Translations under genes and position numbers: made by a program | The notes under the pieces: model-generated | Seen by the model: the letters and a program-made list of their open reading frames with translations, nothing else | Database searches by the model: none | Told to the model about the DNA's origin: nothing | DNA from: Spirochaetaceae bacterium | GTDB taxonomy: Bacteria > Spirochaetota > Spirochaetia > Treponematales > Breznakiellaceae | Reading direction: 5' to 3' | Length of the DNA stretch: 7,850 bases | Assembly: GCA_031258615.1 (NCBI GenBank) | Contig: JAIRMP010000035.1 | Location: 1-7,850 of the forward strand | In this document: positions 1 through 5,281 of the stretch, piece by piece | Numbering within the stretch: position 1 is the stretch's first letter | Layout of the letters: each line of letters opens with the position of its first letter

Positions 1-6
1 TGCGGA

Positions 7-46
7 TACAAAAATAACATGGCCAAATGGCCATGTTATTTTTGTA
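7..46. terminator. Long perfect hairpin, probable bidirectional terminator
   Basis: Positions 7-25 and 28-46 are exact reverse complements (19 bp, two-base apical gap; effectively a GGCC stem top with an AAAT loop). The outer stem is A-rich on the left and T-rich on the right, so a transcript from either side would end its hairpin in a U-rich run. It lies 34 bp beyond the stop codon of the leftward gene at 80-682, the right place to end that transcript. Whether it also serves a gene left of the window cannot be seen. Confidence 0.85.
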
Positions 47-79
47 CTGTTCATTAGGGAATTTACGTCTGGCCTTTGA

Positions 80-682
80 CTAGAGCCTATAGCCAACCGC
101 AAGTTTTATAGGTATTTTGATTTTGAAGTTATCGGTGAAATCTTTGGTATCTTCCTCCTTCTTTGTGTTGAAAGTAACTCCCAAGCCCACTTCACCGCGG
201 AAATACAACGCGTTTGTTATATCGTAATCAACTCCAAGCCCAAAAAGCAGGGACATAGCGTTAAACTGGTCTCCTGGCTTGTCTATCTTTGTCCCCTCGT
301 AGGACCCGCCAAGGGCTATTCTGTAATCGATACCGACATATGGAAAGAATGCGAATCTTTCGGCAAGGGATATCGGGTATTTACCTACGATGCCTATCAG
401 TAAATTGGTGCTGTCCATACCTTTGTCACTATCTTTGCCTTTGGCATTGGCGAAAATCAGGTCTATGTTCGCCTCCGCGTATTTGGCGTCAAAAAACACG
501 TTTATACCTGCCCCAAATTCGGACGAATTTTGCTCGCCATAGCCTCTAACCGTCTCTAATTTAAAACCTGGCATAAGCGCCAGACCGCCGCCCACGCTGA
601 ATAAACTACGTCCACCATCTTGCGCGAAGAGTGCCGCGCCACACACCGTCATGCATAAAAGCATTGTTACCACTTTCTTCAT
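80..682 (-). CDS. Small outer-membrane beta-barrel protein with signal peptide
   Basis: This encodes 200 residues. The start at 682 is chosen because an AAGGAG ribosome site lies 7 nt upstream and the protein then begins with a classic signal peptide: KK, a hydrophobic run, and cleavage probably after Ala20 (ALFA before QDGG). An upstream ATG at 754 would add 24 unlike residues and is less likely. The mature ~180 residues alternate glycine/aromatic-rich segments (for example FSVGGGLALMPGF, FPYVGIDYRIALGG, LLFGLGVDYDI, FRGEVGLGVTF, IPIKLAVGYRL) with charged loops, the pattern of an eight-strand OmpA/OmpW-like barrel. The C terminus is Leu rather than the usual Phe or Trp. No peptidoglycan-binding domain is present. 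The gene appears to be transcribed alone and ends at the hairpin at 7-46. The specific function is unknown; surface antigen or small porin are possibilities, not conclusions. Confidence 0.8.
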   Translation of the reverse strand: MKKVVTMLLCMTVCGAALFAQDGGRSLFSVGGGLALMPGFKLETVRGYGEQNSSEFGAGINVFFDAKYAEANIDLIFANAKGKDSDKGMDSTNLLIGIVGKYPISLAERFAFFPYVGIDYRIALGGSYEGTKIDKPGDQFNAMSLLFGLGVDYDITNALYFRGEVGLGVTFNTKKEEDTKDFTDNFKIKIPIKLAVGYRL

Positions 683-688
683 TTTTTT

Positions 689-724
689 ACTCCTTATGAA
701 GATTTTTTTTCCGCAATTATCGCA
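689..724 (-). promoter_or_regulatory. Extended -10 and Shine-Dalgarno of the beta-barrel gene
   Basis: Read leftward, TG at 724-723, one base, then GATAAT at 721-716 form an extended -10 element (TGnGATAAT). No good -35 lies 16-18 nt upstream, which fits an extended -10 promoter. AAGGAGT at 695-689 is a strong ribosome site 7 nt (to its GAG end) before the ATG at 682. The expected leader is short, about 25-30 nt. The ribosome site is certain to the eye; the promoter is tentative. Confidence 0.45.
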
Positions 725-750
725 TACTTCGGGATCAACACTGCTTAGCC

Positions 751-1139
751 TCATTCAAGAAGCCTTTCTTTCGTAAAAGATACTGTAACGATACCGGATA
801 TATGGGATAACGCTAAAAAGCCCGGCGGCATGGTCAAAAGTGCCCACGCTACTGCGCCCTTTAACGGCGGATTATTGAGAAACGGCAGTAATGCCCAGAT
901 GATAAAAAGAGAACAAAGGATTATTTTCCGTAATTTAATGGGGGGGGGGGGGGGGTAGAAACTAACGAAAAATACGGAATTCCTGGTAAAAAGCGGGATA
1001 AAGTATGTTCAGTAAACGAATTACGGTGAGAAGAAACAGGGGAACAACATCTTTCACCCGCCACCACAAAGCAATGCTTTTTATACAGCAAAGCGCGGTT
1101 AACTCCCGCCTCTGCATACTCCAACATTTTTTTCATCAC
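751..1139 (-). pseudogene. Two leftward frames split by the poly-C/G tract; possible slippage-switched or decayed small membrane protein
   Basis: Frame one starts at GTG 1139 (or ATG 1136), reads through the C tract as five prolines and stops at 921 after 72 residues. Frame two is open from the tract to a TGA at 751; from codon 939 it gives 62 residues with two hydrophobic stretches (about IILCSLFIIWALLPFL, then WALLTMPPGFLALSHISGIV) and a charged tail (TKERLLE). Frame two has no ATG, GTG or TTG start of its own before an ATG deep inside it. Frame arithmetic shows that a tract of 17 or 14 instead of 16 bases would join the two into one protein of about 130 residues. A TTGACA promoter lies just before 1139. 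No family is recognised, and the N-terminal part does not look strongly coding. It may be an OFF-phase gene, a remnant, or chance. The rightward strand is also open here, which weakens the case. Confidence 0.25.
940..955. repeat. Homopolymer of 16 G, slippage-prone
   Basis: An uninterrupted run of 16 G on the + strand (16 C on the other) stands in otherwise AT-rich DNA and follows ATG on the + strand (938-940). Runs of this length vary in length by slipped-strand mispairing in many bacteria; in Treponema pallidum poly-G runs next to promoters and genes are linked to phase variation (established knowledge). Sequencing or assembly error in such a run is possible, so the exact count of 16 should not be trusted. 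Confidence 0.9.
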
Positions 1140-1145
1140 ATTGAT

Positions 1146-1174
1146 ACTCTATCATAACAAAAATTTTTTGTCAA
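1146..1174 (-). promoter_or_regulatory. Leftward sigma-70-type promoter at the edge of the repeat block
   Basis: Read leftward, a perfect TTGACA (1174-1169) is followed after 17 nt by TAGAGT (1151-1146, four of six consensus bases). The spacer contains an A5-T5 block that makes an imperfect palindrome. GTG 1139 lies 6 nt and ATG 1136 lies 9 nt beyond the -10, so a transcript would start almost on the start codon. It would drive the frame that enters the homopolymer. Confidence 0.5.
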
Positions 1175-1290
1175 GGCAGGCAGGCCAGCCTGCACCAAAC
1201 GTACGCCAATAGCTGACTCATTATCCTTGTCATCCGCTAAGCGTGAAAGATAACGGGTTACGCCACCACATCCCAGCCCCTCAACAACGG

Positions 1291-1338
1291 TAGGAGTTTG
1301 CGGTAAGCAAGCCGCCAGGCTGGTGGCGCAAACTCCTA
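1291..1338. repeat. Hairpin with 12-bp perfect stem
   Basis: TAGGAGTTTGCG (1291-1302) pairs exactly with 1327-1338 across a 24-nt loop. The same stem sequence builds the hairpins at 1418-1453 and 7799-7837, but with different loops, so stems are conserved while loops diverge. This suggests a structured repeat family rather than a one-off terminator; no U-run follows. Confidence 0.75.
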
Positions 1339-1339
1339 T

Positions 1340-1358
1340 GCAAGCGCGGAGCGCTTGC
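1340..1358. repeat. Short GC-rich hairpin
   Basis: GCAAGCGC (1340-1347) and GCGCTTGC (1351-1358) are exact reverse complements around a three-base GGA loop. It lies directly after the 1291-1338 hairpin and 2 nt before the core GCTGAGCGTGAAAG, so it forms part of the same structured block. Confidence 0.7.
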
Positions 1359-1417
1359 ACGCTGAGCGTGAAAGCAAGCGGGTTGGGCCCCTCGACAAGC
1401 CATGTAACAACGGTAGG

Positions 1418-1478
1418 AGTTTGCGGTAAGCCGCCAGGCTTGCGCCGCAAACTGGACAACCGCGAAGCGCTTGTCCAG
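1418..1478. repeat. Two abutting hairpins of the repeat family
   Basis: AGTTTGCGG (1418-1426) pairs with 1445-1453. CTGGACAA (1452-1459) pairs with TTGTCCAG (1471-1478) and encloses CGCGAAGCG. The two stems share two bases, so they can only form fully one at a time. The ACAACCGCG string in the second also appears at 3919-3927 and at the end of the window (7842-7850), marking it as a recurring module. Confidence 0.7.
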
Positions 1479-1524
1479 CCCCCGCCTACCGGCAGCTCCA
1501 CTATTCACTGCGTGCCGCGATGCC

Positions 1525-1554
1525 TTGACTCCCTCCAAAATGCACGGCTAAACT
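1525..1554 (+). promoter_or_regulatory. Promoter of argR-pgi
   Basis: TTGACT (1525-1530, five of six consensus bases) and TAAACT (1549-1554, four of six) stand 18 nt apart. The argR ATG begins 9 nt after the -10, leaving room for only about 0-3 nt of leader, and no useful Shine-Dalgarno sequence precedes the ATG. The transcript is therefore probably leaderless. I see no convincing ARG-box operator over it. Confidence 0.5.
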
Positions 1555-1563
1555 CAAATCAGG

Positions 1564-2037
1564 ATGAAATCTAGGCAAAAACGCCTTCAAACTGTACGCA
1601 GGCTGATCGAGACGAACCCTGCCGGTTCCCAGGACGCTATTCTTGATATGTTGAGGAGTGAGGGTTATTCTCTGACCCAGGCGACGCTGTCGCGCGATTT
1701 GAAATCGCTCGGTGTTTGCAAAAGGCCCAATTTTGAGGACGGCTACAAGTACTATTTTCCTGATGAAACGGAACAGAACGAGGCAAGACGGGATCATATA
1801 CAGGATTTTTTGCGGGGCTATATCTCCATCGAATGGTCCGGCAGTATGGTTGTGATAAAAACCTATTCGGGACATTCCAGTTCCGTAGCGCTTGCCGTTG
1901 ATAACCTTGCGCTGGACGACGTGTTGGGTACGATTGCCGGGCATGACAATACGGTTTTTGTTTGTTTGCGCGAAGGGATCACCGGCGAAGACTTTATGGC
2001 GGTGATGAAAAAAAATATTCCAAACCTGGAGGCATGA
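1564..2037 (+). CDS. argR: Arginine repressor ArgR
   Basis: At 157 residues this is full length for the ArgR/AhrC family, hexameric DNA-binding regulators that sense L-arginine and repress arginine synthesis or activate its breakdown. The N-terminal winged helix-turn-helix (about 1-65) contains the recognition helix TQATLSRDLKSLGV (38-51), with the family's Ser43-Arg44 pair. The C-terminal oligomerisation and arginine-binding domain (about 78-157) includes LGTIAGHDNTVFV (121-133). This corresponds to the family's GTIAGDDT, but the first Asp is His and an Asn is added, so arginine affinity or specificity may differ. The start is fixed by an in-frame stop at 1549 and by the normal N-terminal fold length. 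Its stop overlaps the pgi start (TGATG). No arginine gene is nearby, so its targets lie elsewhere; autoregulation and pgi control are unproven. Confidence 0.93.
   Translation: MKSRQKRLQTVRRLIETNPAGSQDAILDMLRSEGYSLTQATLSRDLKSLGVCKRPNFEDGYKYYFPDETEQNEARRDHIQDFLRGYISIEWSGSMVVIKTYSGHSSSVALAVDNLALDDVLGTIAGHDNTVFVCLREGITGEDFMAVMKKNIPNLEA
2028..2032 (+). promoter_or_regulatory. Shine-Dalgarno that sets the pgi start
   Basis: GGAGG lies inside the last argR codons. Two tandem ATGs follow, at 2034 and 2037. The second is 4 nt from GGAGG and the first only 1 nt, so 2037 is preferred. The A of the argR TGA is the A of this ATG, an arrangement typical of translational coupling. Confidence 0.6.
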
Positions 2038-3659
2038 TGCGTTACAATAATTTGGATAAAACGGCCGCATACGGTCGTCTTGTGGAGGCGGCAAAGGTGT
2101 ATTCCGGTTTCGATTCTTTTCCTTACAGGCGGAAACTGAACGCGGCGCGGGTGGCGGCCTGCTCCGTCCCTGTGGCGGACACGCTTGTTTACAACTGGGC
2201 CGCCAAAAAGCTTGACGATGACATCGTTGCGCTGCTGCGGGAGCTTGCGGATGAGCAGGAGCTGACTGCTAAGTACAGGGCGCTGCTTGACGGGGAAATG
2301 ATGAATACCGGTGAAAAGCGGAAGGTGCTGCACCATCTATTGCGCGGTCAGCTTGGGAATGATGTTGTATCGGACGGAAAAAACATAGGGGAGTTTTACA
2401 GGAAAGAGCTGGAGCGGCTTTCCGCCTTTGCCTTGGATGTCCGCGCCGGCAGGATACACGGGGCCGGAGGGAAGAAATTCAGCCATGCCGTGCAGATAGG
2501 GATAGGCGGTTCCGACCTTGGGCCGCGCGCCCTTTACATCGCGCTGGAAAATTGGGCGCTGAAAGAGGGCGTTACGCCCAACATAAAGGCAAAGTTCATC
2601 TCAAATGTTGACCCGGACGACGCTTCCGCCGTGTTAAACTCAGTACCGCTTGACGAGACTCTGTTTGTCCTTGTTTCAAAGAGCGGCACGACGCAGGAAA
2701 CGCTTGCCAACGAGCTTTTTGTCAAGGACAAGCTGCTGAAGGCGGGTCTTGACGCGAGCAGGCATATCGTGGCGGTAACGAGCGAGACCAGCCCGCTTGC
2801 CCATAACAGCGCCTACCTCGATTCGTTTTATATTGATGATTTTATAGGCGGGCGCTATTCGTCCAGTTCCGGCGTTGGCGGCGTGATACTTTCGCTTGCC
2901 TTTGGCCCCGCCGTGTTTGGGGAATTTCTGGCCGGCGCTCACGAGGCGGACAGGAGCGCCCTTGAACCTGACATTCTCAGTAACGCCGCGATGCTGGACG
3001 CTCTTATCGGCGTGTGGGAGCGGAATTTTCTCATGTTTCCGTATACCGCCGTGCTGCCGTACAGCCAGGCGCTTTCCCGCTTTCCCGCGCATTTGCAGCA
3101 GTTGGACATGGAATCGAACGGGAAGCGCGTGAATAGGGCCGGCGAGCCGGTTCCCTACGCGACAGGGCCTGTGGTTTTCGGCGAGCCGGGCACAAACGGG
3201 CAGCACTCGTTCTATCAGCTCCTCCATCAGGGTACTGACATCGTGCCGCTCCAGTTCATAGGCTTTGACGAGAGCCAGCTTGACGATGATGTTGTTGTGG
3301 ACGGCTCTACCAGCATGACAAAGCTGAAGGCGAACCTTGCCGCCCAGATTGTCGCGTTTGCCAAGGGGCAGGATGACGCAAACCCGAACAGGCAGTTCCC
3401 CGGCGGGCGGCCTTCCAGCCTGATACACGGCAAGCGCCTCACGCCCCGCTCACTGGGCGCGCTGCTTGCCCACTTTGAAAACAAGGTAATGTTCCAGGGC
3501 TTTGTCTGGAATCTGAACAGCTTTGACCAGGAAGGCGTCCAGCTTGGCAAAGCCCTTACAAAAAAAGTCCTGTCCGGCGCTTCCGGCGACGACGCGCTGG
3601 ACGCCTACAGCAATCTACTTGGCAGGCCAGCCTGCACCAAACGTACGCCAATAGCTTAG
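2037..3659 (+). CDS. pgi: Glucose-6-phosphate isomerase
   Basis: At 540 residues, this cytoplasmic enzyme interconverts glucose-6-phosphate and fructose-6-phosphate in glycolysis and gluconeogenesis. All family landmarks are present: IGIGGSDLGPR (154-164) and SKSGTTQET (214-222) of the sugar-phosphate-binding SIS fold, the signature DFIGGRYSSSSG (268-279), catalytic Glu359 in QLDMESNGK, His390 in NGQHSFYQLLHQGT, and Lys505 in GVQLGKALTKK. Length fits the ~535-550 residue class. The sequence also reads in frame upstream to a TTG at 1962, but that would lie within argR and adds no family sequence. The last 12 residues (529-540, GRPACTKRTPIA) and the TAG stop are encoded by a copy of the 36-bp intergenic repeat, so the native tail seems to have been replaced. 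The family's final helix (about DAYSNLLGR) is just complete, and activity is probably kept. It is co-transcribed with argR. Confidence 0.97.
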   Translation: MRYNNLDKTAAYGRLVEAAKVYSGFDSFPYRRKLNAARVAACSVPVADTLVYNWAAKKLDDDIVALLRELADEQELTAKYRALLDGEMMNTGEKRKVLHHLLRGQLGNDVVSDGKNIGEFYRKELERLSAFALDVRAGRIHGAGGKKFSHAVQIGIGGSDLGPRALYIALENWALKEGVTPNIKAKFISNVDPDDASAVLNSVPLDETLFVLVSKSGTTQETLANELFVKDKLLKAGLDASRHIVAVTSETSPLAHNSAYLDSFYIDDFIGGRYSSSSGVGGVILSLAFGPAVFGEFLAGAHEADRSALEPDILSNAAMLDALIGVWERNFLMFPYTAVLPYSQALSRFPAHLQQLDMESNGKRVNRAGEPVPYATGPVVFGEPGTNGQHSFYQLLHQGTDIVPLQFIGFDESQLDDDVVVDGSTSMTKLKANLAAQIVAFAKGQDDANPNRQFPGGRPSSLIHGKRLTPRSLGALLAHFENKVMFQGFVWNLNSFDQEGVQLGKALTKKVLSGASGDDALDAYSNLLGRPACTKRTPIA

Positions 3660-3873
3660 GAGTCGTCCTTGCCATCCGCTGAGCGTGAAAGATAGCGGGT
3701 TAAATAGCTGAGGAGTCGTCTTTGTGAGCGGCTGAGCGTGAAAGCAGGCGGGCACATCCCCCTTCACTCTTCACCATTCACTAAGAAGGGGGCGCAATTT
3801 CCCCGCCGTTTTCGCAAACCGCCACCGTTGTCGTCGCGCCCCCCTACGGCCGCACTTCGTTGCGTCCTACCCC

Positions 3874-4008
3874 CCAATCAGGGACATCACCGACCCGCGT
3901 GTGGGTTGTGCCGTCGGCACAACCGCGCAGCGGCAAGCCGCCTCCGGCGGCTTGTCCCCCAATCAGAGTACACCAATCAGGGGACACCACCAACCCGCGT
4001 GTGGGTTG
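3874..4008. repeat. Direct repeat pair inside block 2, about 100 bp apart
   Basis: The stretch CCAATCAGGGACATCACC... ending CCCGCGTGTGGGTTG (3874-3908) recurs at 3973-4008 with few changes and one extra base. A partial copy of its first bases (CCCAATCAG) lies at 3958-3966. Each full copy ends in a small inverted repeat (AACCC/GGGTT type). After each copy the flanking hairpin differs in sequence but not in kind (3905-3923; about 4004-4020), again conserved stems with variable tops. Confidence 0.7.
3905..3954. repeat. Two strong hairpins inside block 2
   Basis: GTTGTGCC (3905-3912) pairs with GGCACAAC (3916-3923) around a 3-nt loop. CAAGCCGCC (3934-3942) pairs with GGCGGCTTG (3946-3954) around TCC. 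Both are perfect, GC-rich and lack a U-run. They could slow polymerase or block 3' exonucleases at the convergent gene ends; this is inference. Confidence 0.75.
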
Positions 4009-4091
4009 CTTCGGCGCAACGCGCCTGGAAATGGTGGTGGCGTTGCCAAGCCCCTCGTCCTTGCTATACGCTGAGCGTGAAAGAGAACGGG

Positions 4092-5246
4092 TTAAATAGC
4101 TGAGGAGTTGTCTTTGCCAGAGGCTGAGCGTGAAAGCAGGCGGGTAAAGCCGGTCAGCAGTTCCCGCGCCTCATCCCCGGCGCCGCCGTATGCGGCGGCA
4201 AATTCTGAAAAGGCTGTCTCCGCCTCTGCCAAAAGGGAATGTCCCCTCTCCGCGGCCATCTCGAGGCAGCCGGCGGCGGTAAGGACGGTTGTCAGTTCCT
4301 CTATGGCCGCCTCCGCGGCCGCCTCCGCTTCCGGCGCGCCGGAAGCGGAGGCGCCGGCGCTTTCAAAGCAGCGCATGACAAGGCTTAGCCGCCTGCCGGT
4401 TTCTTCCCTGTCGGAGGCCGCGCCGTGCAGGTACAGCAGTACAGGCAGGCTCTTTTTTCCCTCCACAATGTCGTCGCCGCGCCTCTTGCCGGGTACTCCC
4501 TCCTCAAGGTTCTTCACGTCGTCCAGAATCTGAAAACCAACGCCCAGCTTTTCCGCCGCTTTCGCGAGCGGAAAAACCGCGCCGTCATCACCTGCTGAGC
4601 GGCAAAGCGCCGCAAGGCGGCCCGTATTTGCCGCGAAACGGGCCAAAACTCCCGTTTTCAGCGCGCACATCGTGTGGTAATCGTCTATTGAAGGCAGGCT
4701 GTCCCAGGCGCGATGCCAGGCTATGTCCAGCGATTGGCCCAAGTGCAGGGCGCGCATCTCACACGCCCACATTGAGTACAGCTTCAGTTTCGCTCCGGTC
4801 GGCGCGTCCCAGCCGTCTATGCAGGAAAGGGGCAGAAAGTACATGAAGCACCCGCTGTTTATCGCGGCGTCCGTGCCGTAAAGCAGGTGGACGGCGGGCT
4901 TCCCGCGCCGTTCCGAGGAGTTATCCTCAATATCATCGTGAATCAGGCTTGCGTTGTGGCAGAATTCCACGAGCGGCGCGAGCGGCAGAGCCTCGTCCCC
5001 CCCGCCCATGCTTTCGCAGACAAGTTGCATGAGTAGGGGCCTCCAGCGCTTTCCGCCGCGGCTTAACAGGTCCATGCCCGGTTCCAGCAGCGACAGGGAT
5101 TTTTCAGTCAACGGTGAAAAATCACGTTCGCTGTCAAAAAAGCGGGAGAAATTACGCCTGAACCAGGCCGAATCCGGCTGTCCGGGCAGCGCGTCCCGTA
5201 GTACCGCTTCAATTTTTTGAAGCCGCGAGGTATAATCAAGGCTCAT
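4092..5246 (-). CDS. Trans-type polyprenyl diphosphate synthase
   Basis: This 384-residue all-helical isoprenyl chain-elongating enzyme adds isopentenyl diphosphate to an allylic primer. Visible motifs: GGKRWRP (64-70), the first aspartate-rich motif HDDIED (Asp104, 105, 108) followed by RRGKPAVH, GQSLDI (170-175), KTG (197-199), the second aspartate-rich motif FQILDDVKN (Asp242, 243, Asn246) and GDDIVEGKK (257-265). The fifth residue before the first motif is Ala100 minus one (small), which suggests a product longer than C15, perhaps for quinone tails or the lipid carrier; chain length cannot be fixed by eye. Asn in place of the last Asp of the second motif is seen in some geranylgeranyl-type enzymes. 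It is longer than the usual ~320-350 residues owing to an Ala/Glu-rich insert (about 296-316) containing a coding palindrome, and a repeat-coded tail (369-384). The start at 5246 has no Shine-Dalgarno but a promoter 5 nt upstream. Confidence 0.93.
   Translation of the reverse strand: MSLDYTSRLQKIEAVLRDALPGQPDSAWFRRNFSRFFDSERDFSPLTEKSLSLLEPGMDLLSRGGKRWRPLLMQLVCESMGGGDEALPLAPLVEFCHNASLIHDDIEDNSSERRGKPAVHLLYGTDAAINSGCFMYFLPLSCIDGWDAPTGAKLKLYSMWACEMRALHLGQSLDIAWHRAWDSLPSIDDYHTMCALKTGVLARFAANTGRLAALCRSAGDDGAVFPLAKAAEKLGVGFQILDDVKNLEEGVPGKRRGDDIVEGKKSLPVLLYLHGAASDREETGRRLSLVMRCFESAGASASGAPEAEAAAEAAIEELTTVLTAAGCLEMAAERGHSLLAEAETAFSEFAAAYGGAGDEARELLTGFTRLLSRSASGKDNSSAI
4320..4353. repeat. 34-bp perfect palindrome inside the synthetase gene
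   Basis: The 17 bases 4320-4336 are the exact reverse complement of 4337-4353, with no loop. The centre is CGGCGCGCCG and the arms carry CCTCCGCTT/AAGCGGAGG. It encodes ASASGAPEAEA (residues 299-309) in the leftward gene; because it is self-complementary, the same peptide is readable on the other strand. It falls in a low-complexity Ala/Glu linker after the conserved core, where an insertion would be tolerated. Confidence 0.9.
5208..5236 (+). promoter_or_regulatory. Candidate promoter of rlmE
   Basis: A perfect -10 TATAAT (5231-5236) has a weak -35 TTCAAT (5208-5213) 17 nt upstream. Transcription would start near 5243 and give a leader of about 32 nt carrying GGGAG (5261-5265), 9 nt before the GTG start. 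The whole promoter lies within the first codons of the opposite-strand synthetase gene. Confidence 0.45.
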
Positions 5247-5251
5247 ACCGT

Positions 5252-5281
5252 ATCTTAATTGGGAGTGTATAGCCGTGTCAA
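5252..5281 (-). promoter_or_regulatory. Promoter of the polyprenyl synthetase gene, predicted leaderless
   Basis: Read leftward, a perfect TTGACA (5281-5276) is followed after 18 nt by TAAGAT (5257-5252, four of six). The ATG at 5246 begins 5 nt after the -10, so the mRNA would start at or next to the A of ATG. The -35 covers the GTG start and first codons of rlmE on the other strand. Confidence 0.55.

Larger units (their letters stand above)
1175..1478. repeat. Repeat block 1: mosaic of hairpin and direct-repeat modules
   Basis: This gene-free stretch is built of modules found again at 3621-4144 and 7756-7850. Module A (36 bp, 1179-1214) is identical to 3621-3656. Its sequence runs on as a degenerate copy of the 3657-3702 stretch up to 1260, including the core GCTAAGCGTGAAAG at 1236-1249. 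The exact core GCTGAGCGTGAAAG returns at 1361-1374. A second module, AACAACGGTAGGAGTTTGCG, occurs twice (about 1283 and 1407), each opening a hairpin. Several long stop-free frames cross the block on both strands, but they follow from its GC-rich repetitive make-up and show no protein family. Confidence 0.8.
3621..4144. repeat. Repeat block 2 between convergent pgi and the polyprenyl synthetase gene
   Basis: Module A (3621-3656) is identical to 1179-1214. A 53-bp tandem unit starting AATAGCT follows (3650-3702, then 3703-3752), and a close copy of 3664-3752 stands at 4056-4144 in the same orientation, so near-identical 89-bp units bracket about 300 bp. The core GCTGAGCGTGAAAG occurs exactly at 3678, 3731, 4070 and 4123. 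The interior (3753-4055) carries no credible gene; it holds C-rich DNA, direct repeats and hairpins. The left end codes the Pgi tail, and the right end codes the synthetase tail in the opposite direction. No classical U-run terminator is seen, so the hairpins may be all that separates the two converging transcripts. Confidence 0.8.

Noticed and set aside
638..682. Lipoprotein signal in the beta-barrel protein (Cys10 or Cys14)
   Set aside because: Residues before each Cys do not form a good lipobox, and a standard ALFA cleavage site follows.
683..754. N-terminal extension of the beta-barrel protein from ATG 754, with a CxxC (CDNC)
   Set aside because: It would bury the signal peptide behind 24 charged residues; the ATG at 682 has a strong Shine-Dalgarno and the extension overlaps the likely -10 box.
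1175..1478. Possible CRISPR array
   Set aside because: Repeats differ in length and spacing, are shuffled modules, and have no uniform spacers or cas genes.
1136..1574. Stop-free frames crossing repeat block 1 on both strands (about 83-121 residues)
   Set aside because: They translate repeats and hairpins, have no ribosome sites, and the peptides change frame between repeat copies.
1962..2036. Longer Pgi start at TTG 1962
   Set aside because: It lies wholly within argR, has no ribosome site, and adds no family sequence; the GGAGG-ATG at 2037 gives normal length.
2676..3428. 250-codon frame antisense to pgi
   Set aside because: Shadow of a clearly conserved gene; no promoter or ribosome site and an unnatural composition. 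The same holds for antisense frames over argR (1501-2336).
3738..4103. Rightward frames of 79 and 121 codons in repeat block 2
   Set aside because: Pro/Arg/Ser-rich low-complexity translations of GC-rich repeats; two frames compete and neither resembles a protein.
4108..4533. 141-codon frame antisense to the synthetase gene
   Set aside because: Arises from GC-rich third positions; the synthetase motifs on the other strand are decisive. The shared ASASGAPEAEA peptide is only the palindrome.
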